A stretch of 64,000 nucleotides of DNA, from the NCBI RefSeq assembly GCF_001857965.1, contig NZ_CP017774.1, positions 3,534,001 to 3,598,000 of the forward strand, written 5' to 3'. The translations under genes were made by a program, and so were the position numbers. This DNA comes from Flavobacterium commune. GTDB lineage: Bacteria; Bacteroidota; Bacteroidia; Flavobacteriales; Flavobacteriaceae. The notes below the pieces were generated by a model. That model did not search any database. It saw only the letters and a list, made by a program, of their open reading frames with translations, and was not told the DNA's origin. Of the stretch, positions 23,740 through 32,815 are shown in pieces (the stretch's first letter is position 1; each line of letters opens with the position of its first letter).

Positions 23740-23814
23740 AATTAACATTATTTTATATTTAATTTCTAAACATTAAAAACTAAATTTGTAAAAACTCAAA
23801 AACTAATAAAATTT

Positions 23815-24648
23815 ATGAAAAAAGTTGTAATTGCCCTTTCGGTACTCGCTCTTTTAACTTCTTGTGTATCTAAAAAGAAATACGCAGCTTTAGAAGCAAA
23901 AAACAAAGAAACTCAGGATTTATTAAATACTGCTACTGTAAAATTAAATTCATGCCTTGAAGAAAAAGCAGGACTTACAGCAAGAGTTGAAGGTTTAAAA
24001 GAACAAAATCAAGGTTTAATCAGTACTTCAAAAGATTTGACTATGTTAACAGCTAAAGGAGCTGAAAACTTAGAAAAATCACTGGAAAGCTTAAAAGAAA
24101 AAGATTTAAAAATATCCAGACTTCAGGATGCTTTAACCAGAAAAGACAGTGTTACACTTGCTGTTGTAACCAGCTTAAAAAGCGTAGTAGGATTAAACGA
24201 TGAAGATATCGAAATCAATGTTGAAAAAGGAGTAGTATTTATTTCTATTTCTGATAAAATGTTGTTTAAAACAGGTAGTTATAATGTAACTGACAGAGCA
24301 AAAAGCGTTTTAGCAAAAGTGGCAAAAGTAGTTAACGATAAACCGGATTTTGAATGTATGGTTGAAGGTCATACTGATAATGTACCTTACATTGGAAACA
24401 ACATCTTGTTAGACAACTGGGATTTGAGTGTGAAACGTTCTACTTCTATCATCCGTGTGTTAACAAACGAATTAGGTGTGAAACCAGAACAATTAGTTGC
24501 CGCAGGTAGAAGTTCTTATGTTCCTTTAGTACCAAACACTTCTGCTGAAAACAGAGCTAAAAACAGAAGAACCCGTATTCTTGTTCTTCCTAAAATTGAC
24601 CAGTTCTATGATATGGTTGAAAAAGAAATGAAAAAACAACAAAAATAA
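23815..24648 (+). CDS. OmpA-family peptidoglycan-binding lipoprotein
   Basis: A 277-residue protein. The signal MKKVVIALSVLALLTSC ends in lipobox LTSC with Cys17 as the lipid site. A long coiled coil follows (about 22-105, rich in Glu/Lys heptads), then an OmpA domain from about 130 with FKTGSYNVTDRAKSVL, VEGHTDNVPY and ENRAKNRRTRILVLP, the diaminopimelate-binding signature. It links the outer membrane to the cell wall as Pal-like proteins do. The sequence after Cys17 is VSKKKY, which lacks the acidic surface-export signal, so it should face the periplasm. A TAAATTTG -7-like element lies at 23781-23788. Confidence 0.92.
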   Translation: MKKVVIALSVLALLTSCVSKKKYAALEAKNKETQDLLNTATVKLNSCLEEKAGLTARVEGLKEQNQGLISTSKDLTMLTAKGAENLEKSLESLKEKDLKISRLQDALTRKDSVTLAVVTSLKSVVGLNDEDIEINVEKGVVFISISDKMLFKTGSYNVTDRAKSVLAKVAKVVNDKPDFECMVEGHTDNVPYIGNNILLDNWDLSVKRSTSIIRVLTNELGVKPEQLVAAGRSSYVPLVPNTSAENRAKNRRTRILVLPKIDQFYDMVEKEMKKQQK

Positions 24649-24707
24649 GATAGTGGTCAGTGAACAGTCCTGATAGTTCTCGGTATTAGTTTACGGCTTA
24701 CAACAAA

Positions 24708-24752
24708 AAAACGTCCCATCCCGTAGTTATCGGAATTTGGGACGTTTTTTTA
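24708..24752. terminator. Bidirectional terminator
   Basis: AACGTCCCA (24710-24718) pairs with TGGGACGTT (24738-24746), with A-rich bases on the left and a T run on the right. It lies between the convergent OmpA-type and M23 peptidase genes and can serve both. Confidence 0.85.
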
Positions 24753-24763
24753 TGGCAATGTGG

Positions 24764-25726
24764 TTAAAAATAGTTGGTAATTTTATCTCCTTTTATTGGA
24801 GAATAATTCTTTTTTAAAGTACCATTAACCTTTAAGGAATCAAAATAACACTTTATCCCTTTAGCTTTATCAAAACTTTCTTGGTTTTGAATATGAAAAT
24901 GTAAATGTGGCTCTGAAGAATTACCAGAATTCCCACTCAAACCAAGTAATTTACCCTGTTTTATAAAATCCCCTTGTTTTACTTTCAATGAATTTTGCTT
25001 GAAATGTGCCAATAAAATATACTCTTCATTTTTTGTTTTCAACAAAATAGAATTCCCTAATAAAAACATCGTATTCATAACTCCTGGAACATTGTCTTTA
25101 ATTCCATCAATAGCAAAAACAACTTCTGCATCGCAAGGAGCAATAATTTCTTTTCCAAAACAATAATAATCTTCGTTTGTTTTACCATCTGTTTTATAAC
25201 TTTTTCCCTCCTTATTAATCACAATATCAAATGCATTCTGCTGAAAATTTGAGACAACATGATAATTTAAAATTCTGGTATCACCACCCCAAAAAACCGT
25301 CCATTCTTCTTTAAAAGGTAATTGCATAGGAGTAACATTTCTTTTAATTTCAGGAAATTTACTGGCATCATAAGGCGAAGCATAAATTCCACTTATTTTA
25401 GTATCACTTAAGGCTAGATATAAACACAATACACCTTTATCAAAATCAGTCTTGTAAACATCAAAATTATCCTTAAAACCTACCAATTCCATTTTATGAA
25501 TTGCACCATAACTTGAATTCAATTTTGTTAAAAAATCTTTCATTTCATTAAGAGGTAAATTCTTTTTGGCAAAATCCGAAAATGAAGCATGTATCTTATC
25601 ATACTGTGATGTATTATATAAATTTTGAAACTGCTTTAATATAGCTGGATTTTCAATATTTTCACTTTGAGAATATCCAACAACCAAATTGAAACATAAT
25701 AAGATTACGAAGTAATACTTTTTCAT
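24764..25726 (-). CDS. M23 family peptidoglycan endopeptidase with N-terminal DUF3887-like domain
   Basis: A 320-residue secreted protein: signal peptide MKKYYFVILLCFNLVVGYSQ, an N-terminal domain (about 25-120, QFQNLYNTSQYDKIHASFSD) like DUF3887, and a LytM/M23 domain to the end. The second zinc motif is intact, NSSEPHLHFHIQ with HLH. In the first motif the usual HxxxD reads QQNAFD, so a Gln seems to replace the first zinc His; this variant occurs in a subgroup of M23 proteins. It may cut peptide cross-links of the cell wall, or act as a non-catalytic regulator if the Gln prevents zinc binding. Confidence 0.82.
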   Translation of the reverse strand: MKKYYFVILLCFNLVVGYSQSENIENPAILKQFQNLYNTSQYDKIHASFSDFAKKNLPLNEMKDFLTKLNSSYGAIHKMELVGFKDNFDVYKTDFDKGVLCLYLALSDTKISGIYASPYDASKFPEIKRNVTPMQLPFKEEWTVFWGGDTRILNYHVVSNFQQNAFDIVINKEGKSYKTDGKTNEDYYCFGKEIIAPCDAEVVFAIDGIKDNVPGVMNTMFLLGNSILLKTKNEEYILLAHFKQNSLKVKQGDFIKQGKLLGLSGNSGNSSEPHLHFHIQNQESFDKAKGIKCYFDSLKVNGTLKKNYSPIKGDKITNYF

Positions 25727-25770
25727 TTTTAAACTATTTCGAACTAATTAATATTTATAAAAGTATAAAA

Positions 25771-25798
25771 AAAACATCCTGATTACTCAAGATGTTTT
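25771..25798 (-). terminator. Terminator after Sua5/YciO gene
   Basis: AAAACATC (25771-25778) pairs with GATGTTTT (25791-25798), with poly-A upstream on the plus strand giving a T run on the minus strand. Confidence 0.75.
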
Positions 25799-25824
25799 TT
25801 ATTGACTAAAAATCCTTTTTTTAC

Positions 25825-26445
25825 TTAAAGGATATCCAAACTTCCCTTTCCTTCACGAATTACTTCAGGTTCATGTCCTGACAAGTCAATAATAGTAGAA
25901 GCCACATTATCCCCATAACCACCATCAATAACCATATCAACCAGATTCTGCCATTTTTCAAAAATCAGTTCAGGATCAGTGGTATATTCTACCACATCAT
26001 CTTCATCACGAATAGACATTGTAACGATAGGATTTCCCAGTACTCTTACAATTTCCAGCGTAATATTATTTTCAGGCACACGAATACCCACAGTAGTTTT
26101 CTTTTTAAATTCTCTTGGTAAATTATTATTTCCCGGTAAAATAAAAGTATAAGGACCCGGCAAAGCTCTTTTTAAAATTTTAAAAGTCGCGGTATCAATT
26201 TGCTTCACATAATCCGAAAGATTGCTCAAATCGTGACAAATAAACGAAAACTTCGCTTTTTCAAGCTTTACACCTTTAATTTTTGCGATTTTTTCTAAAG
26301 CTCTGGAATTAGTAATATCGCAACCCAAACCATACACTGTGTCTGTTGGATAAATTACCAGACCACCATCTCTTAAAACCTTAACCACTTTAGCAATAGC
26401 TGCTTCGGATGGTTTGTCTTCGTATATTTTTATGAATTCTGCCAT
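25825..26445 (-). CDS. Sua5/YciO/YrdC-family protein (threonylcarbamoyl-AMP synthase type)
   Basis: A 206-residue single-domain protein of the YrdC fold. GGLVIYPTDTVYGLGCDITN (27-46) carries the PTDT/YGLG nucleotide-binding motif, then KIKGVKLEKAKFSFICHDLS, and LPGPYTFILPG. Length is that of TsaC/YciO, without the Sua5 C-terminal extension. TsaC makes threonylcarbamoyl-AMP for the t6A base of tRNA. YciO-like members are closely related and may have another substrate; KFSFICHDLS is closer to the YciO branch. It is 89 bases downstream of the UvrD-type helicase gene on the same strand and ends in its own terminator. Confidence 0.85.
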   Translation of the reverse strand: MAEFIKIYEDKPSEAAIAKVVKVLRDGGLVIYPTDTVYGLGCDITNSRALEKIAKIKGVKLEKAKFSFICHDLSNLSDYVKQIDTATFKILKRALPGPYTFILPGNNNLPREFKKKTTVGIRVPENNITLEIVRVLGNPIVTMSIRDEDDVVEYTTDPELIFEKWQNLVDMVIDGGYGDNVASTIIDLSGHEPEVIREGKGSLDIL

Positions 26446-26534
26446 TTTTTATTTTATTTCTAATAGTATTAAAGTTAAAAAAAAACCATTGACTTATGCT
26501 TATACTTTCTGCATTCTTGATTCTGATTTCTGTT

Positions 26535-28868
26535 TTACCCAATAACATCCAACTTCGCAAATCGTAGCAAAAGCTTTTTAATCCCTCCCACTTCAAACTT
26601 AATTTCAGCCTTTTTATCGGCACCAACGCCTTCCAAATTTAATACTTGTCCTCGCCCAAAACGTTCGTGCATAACAATATTTCCGGCAGTTAATTGATTA
26701 TCAAATAAGTTCGCAGCTCCTGAAGGAGCATTAGAAGAAACCGGTTTTAATTTTCTGATTGCCGCTTCCGGTTTGGGTTGGTTATCAGTAATATATTTTG
26801 GAGGCGTTCCATTTGAAGGTTTTGCTAAACGTAATTTAGATTTGTCTACATCTCCAAAAACATCCTTATCAATCATAGGTTTAAATCGATAATTACTTTC
26901 GGCCGGTGTTAGGTATTCTAAAAATTGCCCATCAATTTCTTCGATAAAACGCGAAGGTTCGCTGTCTGTCAATTTCCCCCAACGGTAACGCGATTGCGAA
27001 TAAGTCAAATACGCCTGATGTTCGGCCCTTGTTAAGGCAACATAAAACAAACGGCGTTCTTCCTCTAATTCTGAACGCGTACTCATACTCATAGCTGACG
27101 GAAACAAATCTTCTTCCATTCCTACCACAAAAACATGAGGAAACTCCAGTCCTTTTGCCAGGTGAATCGTCATCAAAGCCACACGATCTTCATCGCCGGT
27201 ATCTTTGTCTAAATCGGTTGCCAATGCCACATCTTCCATAAATTCAGACAAAGAACCACGGGCTCCGTCAATTTCTCTTTGACCTTCGGTAAAATCTTTA
27301 ATACCGTTTAATAATTCTTCGATATTCTGGATTTTTGCCATTCCTTCCGGAGTAGCATCTTTCTTTAATTCCTGAACTAATCCTGTTTTTTTAGAAACAT
27401 GATCCGTAATATAAAAAGCATCCTGATTTTCGTTAATCACCTGAAAACTCTGAATCATCGTAACGAAATCCTGTAATTTCTGTTTGGTTCCCGAATTCAG
27501 TTTTAAATCGATGCGATCAATATTCTGCATCACTTCAAAAATTGATCTTTTGTAATGATTCGCTGCAACAGTCAATTTTTCAATAGTCGTATCCCCTATT
27601 CCTCGTGCCGGATAATTGATAACACGTATTAAAGCTTCTTCGTCCTTAGGATTAAGTACTAATCGCAAATAACACAAAACGTCTTTGATTTCTTTTCTTT
27701 GGTAAAAAGACAAACCTCCATAAATTCGATACGGAATATCTCTTTTTCTGAGTGCATCTTCCATTGCTCGCGATTGCGCATTAGTTCGATACAAAATAGC
27801 AAATTGACCGTTAGTCATTTGATTTTGCATTTTTTGTTCGAAAATAGTGCTGGCAACAAAACGACCTTCTTCTGCATCGGTTAAACTGCGGTGTACTTTA
27901 ATTTTTGGTCCAAACTCATTGGCAGTCCAAACCACCTTCTCCAGTTTGGTTTTATTATGTTCCATTACCGTATTTGCTGCTTCCACAATATTTCGGGACG
28001 AACGGTAATTTTGTTCTAATCTATAGGTCTGAACACCTTGATAATCTTTTTGGAAATTCAGGATATTATTGATGTTCGCTCCACGGAAAGCATAAATACT
28101 TTGTGCATCATCACCCACCACACAAATATTCTGGAATTTATCCGATAAAGCACGAACAATCAAATATTGAGAATGGTTAGTATCCTGGTACTCATCCACC
28201 AGAATATAGCGGAAACGATTTTGGTATTTGGCTAAAACTTCCGGAAAACGAGTTAATAATTCATTGGTTTTCAACAATAAATCATCAAAATCCATCGCTC
28301 CCGATTTGAAACAACGATCTACATAAGCCTGATAGATTTCGCCCATTCTCGGCTTTTTAGCCATGGCATCGGCTTCCTGTAAATCGGGATCATTGAAATA
28401 GGCTTTTACCGTAATCAAACTATTTTTGAAAGTCGAAATTCGGCTTAGAATCTGTTTGGGTTTATAGATATCCCTGTCCAATTGCATTTCTTTAATAATT
28501 CCGGAAATAGCACGCAGCGAATCCTGAGAATCATAAATAGTAAAATTAGAAGGATAACCTAATTTGTCTGCTTCCGAACGTAAAATTTTAGCGAAAATAG
28601 AGTGAAAAGTTCCCATCCAAAGGTTTTTGGCTTCGCTGGCACCCACAATGTCAGCAATACGGTTTTTCATCTCACGCGCCGCTTTATTGGTAAAGGTAAG
28701 CGACAAAATATTAAAAGCATCAATTCCCTGATGCATCAAATAAGCAATTCTAATGGTTAACACACGGGTTTTTCCAGAACCGGCACCGGCAATAATAATC
28801 ATTGGACCATCTTTTTGTAGTACTGGTGCGCGCTGAGCTTCGTTGAGTTGCGAAATATATTGTTGCAT
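26535..28868 (-). CDS. UvrD/PcrA-type superfamily 1 DNA helicase
   Basis: A 777-residue 3'-5' helicase. Motif order: Q motif LNEAQRAPV, Walker A GAGSGKTRV, Ia TFTNKAAREM, motif II VDEYQDTN, III GDDAQSIYAFRGA, IV QNYRSSRNIV, V TIHLAKGLEF, VI YVALTRAEHQ. The tail after about 660 is linker plus a Tudor-like C-terminal domain (NIVMHERFGRGQVLNLEG) that in PcrA contacts RNA polymerase. It acts in mismatch and excision repair and in clearing conflicts. A TATTTTTG element on the minus strand at 28888-28895 may be its -7 box. Repeats fill the region upstream. Confidence 0.93.
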   Translation of the reverse strand: MQQYISQLNEAQRAPVLQKDGPMIIIAGAGSGKTRVLTIRIAYLMHQGIDAFNILSLTFTNKAAREMKNRIADIVGASEAKNLWMGTFHSIFAKILRSEADKLGYPSNFTIYDSQDSLRAISGIIKEMQLDRDIYKPKQILSRISTFKNSLITVKAYFNDPDLQEADAMAKKPRMGEIYQAYVDRCFKSGAMDFDDLLLKTNELLTRFPEVLAKYQNRFRYILVDEYQDTNHSQYLIVRALSDKFQNICVVGDDAQSIYAFRGANINNILNFQKDYQGVQTYRLEQNYRSSRNIVEAANTVMEHNKTKLEKVVWTANEFGPKIKVHRSLTDAEEGRFVASTIFEQKMQNQMTNGQFAILYRTNAQSRAMEDALRKRDIPYRIYGGLSFYQRKEIKDVLCYLRLVLNPKDEEALIRVINYPARGIGDTTIEKLTVAANHYKRSIFEVMQNIDRIDLKLNSGTKQKLQDFVTMIQSFQVINENQDAFYITDHVSKKTGLVQELKKDATPEGMAKIQNIEELLNGIKDFTEGQREIDGARGSLSEFMEDVALATDLDKDTGDEDRVALMTIHLAKGLEFPHVFVVGMEEDLFPSAMSMSTRSELEEERRLFYVALTRAEHQAYLTYSQSRYRWGKLTDSEPSRFIEEIDGQFLEYLTPAESNYRFKPMIDKDVFGDVDKSKLRLAKPSNGTPPKYITDNQPKPEAAIRKLKPVSSNAPSGAANLFDNQLTAGNIVMHERFGRGQVLNLEGVGADKKAEIKFEVGGIKKLLLRFAKLDVIG

Positions 28869-28910
28869 TATTTTTTTCTATTTATGCAAAAATAAGTATT
28901 TACAGGGATT

Positions 28911-29180
28911 TATTTCGTAAAGATTCTCAAAGTAACACAGAGAAACGCAAAGTTTTTTTTAACCATAAACTAATACTTCTCTTTGCTATATACTTTCACA
29001 GAGATTCGCTAAGAAACTCAGAGAGACACAAAGCATTTTATTTAATTTCTTTGCGAAGCTTTGTGTAATATATTCCGCAAAGAAACGCAAAGTCAACACA
29101 GAGATACGCTAAGATTTTAAACTTATCTTTGCGAGTCTTTGTGCTTTTCTCTTAGCGAATCTTTGTGAAATAACTCTAAA
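28911..29180. repeat. Cluster of CACAGAGA/ACGCTAAGA-type repeats
   Basis: The 270 bases are built from variants of CACAGAGATNCGCTAAG and CGCAAAGNNACACAGAG in both orientations. The best pair is CACAGAGATTCGCTAAG (28997-29013) against CTTAGCGAATCTTTGTG (29151-29167), matching at 16 of 17 positions; shorter copies lie at about 28930-28950, 29020-29035, 29070-29112 and 29126-29143. Its right edge supplies the -33 box of the next gene. There is no coding frame in 28869-29212 beyond this. Confidence 0.7.
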
Positions 29181-29192
29181 AGTATACTTTTG
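29162..29192 (+). promoter_or_regulatory. Promoter inside the repeat edge
   Basis: TTTG at 29162-29165, 19 bases, then TACTTTTG at 29185-29192 match both promoter boxes at the ideal spacing. The start would lie about 14 bases before the ATG at 29213. The -33 box belongs to the repeat arm ending at 29167. Confidence 0.7.
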
Positions 29193-29212
29193 CTTTCAAA
29201 TTTTATACCCAA

Positions 29213-29734
29213 ATGAACTCTACAAATATCATCGAAATAATAGCTTACACAATACCATCAGTAATCACAGGCGGAGTTGCCTATTTTTTATTCAATTCGC
29301 ATTTTAAAGACCAGCAAAACACCCGACGTTGGTTATTGCAAAAAGACAATCAAAAAACAGCTCTACCTTTGCGTTTACAGGCTTATGAGAGAATGACTTT
29401 GTTGATGGAACGCATTAATCCGTCACAATTAATGGTGCGTATTAATCCTGTTTCTACTGATAAAAACGATTATGCCAATTATGTAATTGCACACATAGAA
29501 CAGGAATTTGAACACAATATAGCACAGCAAATTTATCTTTCTGACAAATGCTGGACTGTTATTTTAACGGCTAAAAATGCAATTGTTCAAATGATTCGTT
29601 CAGTTACTAAGAACGAGAAAATAACTAATGCTGATGAACTAAGAACAGCTATAATCAGTGAATTATTAGAAAAAACTTCGCCTACTAACACCGCCCTGGC
29701 TTTTATAAAAAATGAAGTAGCCGAATTGTGGTAA
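29213..29734 (+). CDS. Conserved membrane-anchored hypothetical protein
   Basis: A 173-residue protein with one N-terminal transmembrane helix (IIEIIAYTIPSVITGGVAYFLF, about 5-26) and a soluble, mostly helical part facing the cytoplasm. That part contains LPLRLQAYERMTLLMERINP, a conserved-looking stretch I know from uncharacterised flavobacterial proteins. No catalytic residues can be assigned. The gene has a good promoter, a 14-base leader and ends two bases before the convergent patatin gene. Function unknown. Confidence 0.75.
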   Translation: MNSTNIIEIIAYTIPSVITGGVAYFLFNSHFKDQQNTRRWLLQKDNQKTALPLRLQAYERMTLLMERINPSQLMVRINPVSTDKNDYANYVIAHIEQEFEHNIAQQIYLSDKCWTVILTAKNAIVQMIRSVTKNEKITNADELRTAIISELLEKTSPTNTALAFIKNEVAELW

Positions 29735-29735
29735 G

Positions 29736-30650
29736 CTATTTATCTATTTCAACAACATCACTTTTTAAGACAATGTCTTTTTTCAAAGCATATTGAAATC
29801 CTTCCTCCCACCATTGTGTCATTTTGGCTTTGTTAAAAATTAAGGCGTTATTAGTCAAATCAATCGGAGTGTAATAGAGATTGAGTTTTACGTTGTTATG
29901 AGAAGCCGATAAGGTCCCTAATAAAATATTATGCTTTCCTATTTGATCCAATTCAATTTGGAACAAATCAATCAATAAAGAGAACGGATTTCTTCCAATA
30001 GTTGTTCTGGGAATTGCTTGTTCTGTTTCTAAAATAACCACATCAATTTCGGTAGCACCGCGATTAATGGCTTCCTGAATAGGCACTAGGCTCGAAAAAC
30101 CACCATCGGCATAGTCATAACCCTTAATATTTACAATACTCATAAAAGGAATATAGTTACTGGAAATCCAAACCCAATCGCAAAATTCATCATAAGTACA
30201 ATCTTTTATCGACTTGTACTCGGATTCATTGGTTGAAAGATTGGTTACTGTAACAATTACATCAGTATTCTGAGCTTTTAATTGATTAAATTCGGTTATA
30301 GGAAAATTTTTTTTAATATAAGAGCGTAATTTTTTGCTTTCACCAAAGGTTCTTTTTCCTCTAAAAAACTGATATAACACATTAAAGTGATTGATACTTA
30401 CCACATCAATTCCGTTCTTTTTTTTAACTATAAAAGGATTAACATTAAAAATTTTCCGCATATTAACATTAGTGTAAATACGACGAATTTTTTCGATATT
30501 TCCCAGAGCCAAATGAGGAATCAACAAACTTCCGGTAGAGGTTCCTAAAAACATATCGTATTTTATTTTTTTCTTTTCCAATAAAAATTGGGCAACACCG
30601 CCGGCAAATGCGCCTTTACTACCTCCTCCGGAAATTACTAATGCTCTCAT
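29736..30650 (-). CDS. Patatin-like phospholipase
   Basis: A 304-residue lipid acyl hydrolase: oxyanion motif GGGSKGAFAGGV (8-19), Ser nucleophile in GTSTGS (38-43) and the catalytic Asp in YADGGFSS. There is no signal peptide and no membrane segment, so it is probably cytoplasmic, acting on membrane lipids from inside. The start ATG overlaps the stop of the M1 peptidase gene by four bases (ATGA), so the two are translated together. A second, shorter patatin is encoded at 45090. Substrate unknown. Confidence 0.88.
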   Translation of the reverse strand: MRALVISGGGSKGAFAGGVAQFLLEKKKIKYDMFLGTSTGSLLIPHLALGNIEKIRRIYTNVNMRKIFNVNPFIVKKKNGIDVVSINHFNVLYQFFRGKRTFGESKKLRSYIKKNFPITEFNQLKAQNTDVIVTVTNLSTNESEYKSIKDCTYDEFCDWVWISSNYIPFMSIVNIKGYDYADGGFSSLVPIQEAINRGATEIDVVILETEQAIPRTTIGRNPFSLLIDLFQIELDQIGKHNILLGTLSASHNNVKLNLYYTPIDLTNNALIFNKAKMTQWWEEGFQYALKKDIVLKSDVVEIDK

Positions 30651-32716
30651 ATTATTTCATTTAATAATCGATTCAACTGAAACTGTTCTTTCTCATTCAA
30701 ACTGCTTAAAATTCGAATAAAAGAATCTCTATAAATTTGATTTTTCAATAAAATCCGAATAGTATCTCTTCCAAATTTAGAAAATTGCCACATATGATGT
30801 GTGGTTGCCTTCACTAAATTTACTAAAACAATATCATTAATTATTTTAAACCCAATTAATTTTTCCAAAGCATTTTGTCTGGTTGTAGCCTCGAACTTAT
30901 CAGATGTATAACTAATTAATTCATCAATTAAAACTTGTTTATCAGTTGAAAATTCAGGAGTATTCAGTGCTAATGACAACCATAAAGTTCTTAAATTATA
31001 ATCATTAAAACCCATCCATTTCTTTGATTTTTCCAGATAATCCAATCGTTGTTTTGGGAAGTTTCGCCATAAATACAACAAAGCAATTTCCTGAGTTTGA
31101 TAAGAATCATCACTTAAAAGACTTTCGTAATCCATTCGAAATTCTTCAGGGATTTTAGGTAACGAATAAGCCACAGCCTGACGAACTTGGGGATTGTTGC
31201 TTTCCAAAGCCAATTCTAAAAAGTTTTTTTTAGCTTCAAAAGTTTCGTTTCGGAGTTGATCAATAACCATTTCCTTTGCCGAATAATGAGCATCTGACAT
31301 TAAAATCAATTTAAAAAAACCTTCTTTTTCAGATAAAGGTTTTGATTTTATTTTGTCCAGCTCCAGCATTATCTTGGTAATTTTATTTTTAACTAATAAA
31401 GCATTGACCTTTTGCGTATTAATTGTAGTTGATTCAAGCCATTCTTTAGAAAAATAATCAGTATTAAAATTGCTTAACTTTTTAATTTCAGTGAAAAAAT
31501 CTTGAGTTGTTACGGTTTTGAAAGCGTATTTTTTCAAATAGTTTTTAATAATTCTTCTGAATTTCTTATCCCCTATTTCCTGATGCAAGACAAACAAAGC
31601 CCAAGCTCCTTTTTGATAATAACTCAACGAACTGGCTTTTTCATTTAAAACAGGAATTGTATCGGTTCTTGAAGCATATTTTATCTGCTGAATGGACTCA
31701 TACATTTTGGAATAAAAGTAATCTTCTCCATAAATGGCTTTTTCAGCCAATAAAGCATAATAGGTAGCAAAACCTTCCTGCAACCAATGATGTTTTCCAC
31801 TGGCGGCAGTAATTAAGTTTCCAAACCATTGATGGGCTAATTCATGTGCTTCCACATTAGTGTAATTTCTATCAGTAAAACCTATGGAATCTACCACATA
31901 TCGGGTGGCAAATAAAGTTGCTGAAGTATTTTCCATTCCCGCATACAAAAAATCCCGAACCGGAGCTTGTTTGTAAATTTGCCACGGGTATTTTATGCCA
32001 ATTTCTTTTTCTAAAAAATTAAAAATTCGTTTAGAATGACGATAAGTAGGCTCAAAACGAGAAATGTCTTTATTTTCGATATACAAATCCAGTGGTACTT
32101 TACTTTTGGAAAATTGAGTTTGTTTTTTGAATTTACCAATGGCAAGCATCAACAAATAGGAACTCATTGGTTTTTCCATTTGATAACTCCAAACAGTAGC
32201 GTTATTTTGATCTTTTTTTTGCTTTAAAACACCATTAGCAACCACCTGATAATTAGAATCAAATGCAATTTCGAGGTTAAAAATCAACTTTTCATTGACA
32301 TCATCAAAACTTGGAAACCAATTACTGGTGTATTTTCCCTGACCCTGAGTCCAAATTTGCATATCTTCTGAATTTGGCGAACCCACAAAATACAAAGCCT
32401 GTTTAGGCGTTGCATTATAATTAAAAGTAAGCGTGTTTTTTCCTTTTTGAAACGGATGAATAATCAAAAGCTGTTTACCGGAATTTAGATATTGAACTTC
32501 TTTTTGATTCAATTCCACTTTTGAAAACTGCATATTTTGCGCATCAATTTTCAAAGTATCGATTGCTTTCAAAATTTCGAAGGAATAATTCACTGTTCCT
32601 GCAACCGATTTTTCAGTAGCATTTAAGCTTAATTGAGCCGAAACCGAAGTGAAATCAACCGTTTTTGCTTGTTGAGCAAAAAGAAAAGTGGAAATAAAAA
32701 GGAAAAAGTATTTCAT
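30647..32716 (-). CDS. M1-family zinc aminopeptidase
   Basis: A 689-residue exported peptidase: signal peptide MKYFFLFISTFLFAQQA, N-terminal beta saddle, GAMEN-type motif AGMENTSAT near residue 266, zinc motif HELAHQWFGN with the third ligand in WLQEGFATYY, and a C-terminal helical repeat region (from about 490: LALESNNPQVRQAVAYSL and LLSDDSYQTQEIALLYLW). It removes N-terminal residues from peptides in the periplasm or outside. The HEAT-like tail is typical of Bacteroidetes M1 enzymes. It is translationally coupled to the patatin gene. A TAACTTTG -7-like element is on the minus strand at 32742-32749. Confidence 0.92.
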   Translation of the reverse strand: MKYFFLFISTFLFAQQAKTVDFTSVSAQLSLNATEKSVAGTVNYSFEILKAIDTLKIDAQNMQFSKVELNQKEVQYLNSGKQLLIIHPFQKGKNTLTFNYNATPKQALYFVGSPNSEDMQIWTQGQGKYTSNWFPSFDDVNEKLIFNLEIAFDSNYQVVANGVLKQKKDQNNATVWSYQMEKPMSSYLLMLAIGKFKKQTQFSKSKVPLDLYIENKDISRFEPTYRHSKRIFNFLEKEIGIKYPWQIYKQAPVRDFLYAGMENTSATLFATRYVVDSIGFTDRNYTNVEAHELAHQWFGNLITAASGKHHWLQEGFATYYALLAEKAIYGEDYFYSKMYESIQQIKYASRTDTIPVLNEKASSLSYYQKGAWALFVLHQEIGDKKFRRIIKNYLKKYAFKTVTTQDFFTEIKKLSNFNTDYFSKEWLESTTINTQKVNALLVKNKITKIMLELDKIKSKPLSEKEGFFKLILMSDAHYSAKEMVIDQLRNETFEAKKNFLELALESNNPQVRQAVAYSLPKIPEEFRMDYESLLSDDSYQTQEIALLYLWRNFPKQRLDYLEKSKKWMGFNDYNLRTLWLSLALNTPEFSTDKQVLIDELISYTSDKFEATTRQNALEKLIGFKIINDIVLVNLVKATTHHMWQFSKFGRDTIRILLKNQIYRDSFIRILSSLNEKEQFQLNRLLNEII

Positions 32717-32815
32717 TAAAAGTGTATTAAAGCTAGAAAACCAAAGTTACAAAGCTTTGATAAACTATTGAAAGTATTTTGTAAGTTTACCTCTTAAACT
32801 TTTAATAAAATTAAG

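Noticed and set aside
26390..26626. Minus-strand 78-residue frame at the end of the helicase gene
   Set aside because: It overlaps the helicase end and the Sua5/YciO start in another frame, and the translation has no protein-like pattern.
28911..29180. Possible CRISPR array
   Set aside because: Repeat copies differ in orientation, spacing and sequence; there are no uniform spacers and no cas genes.
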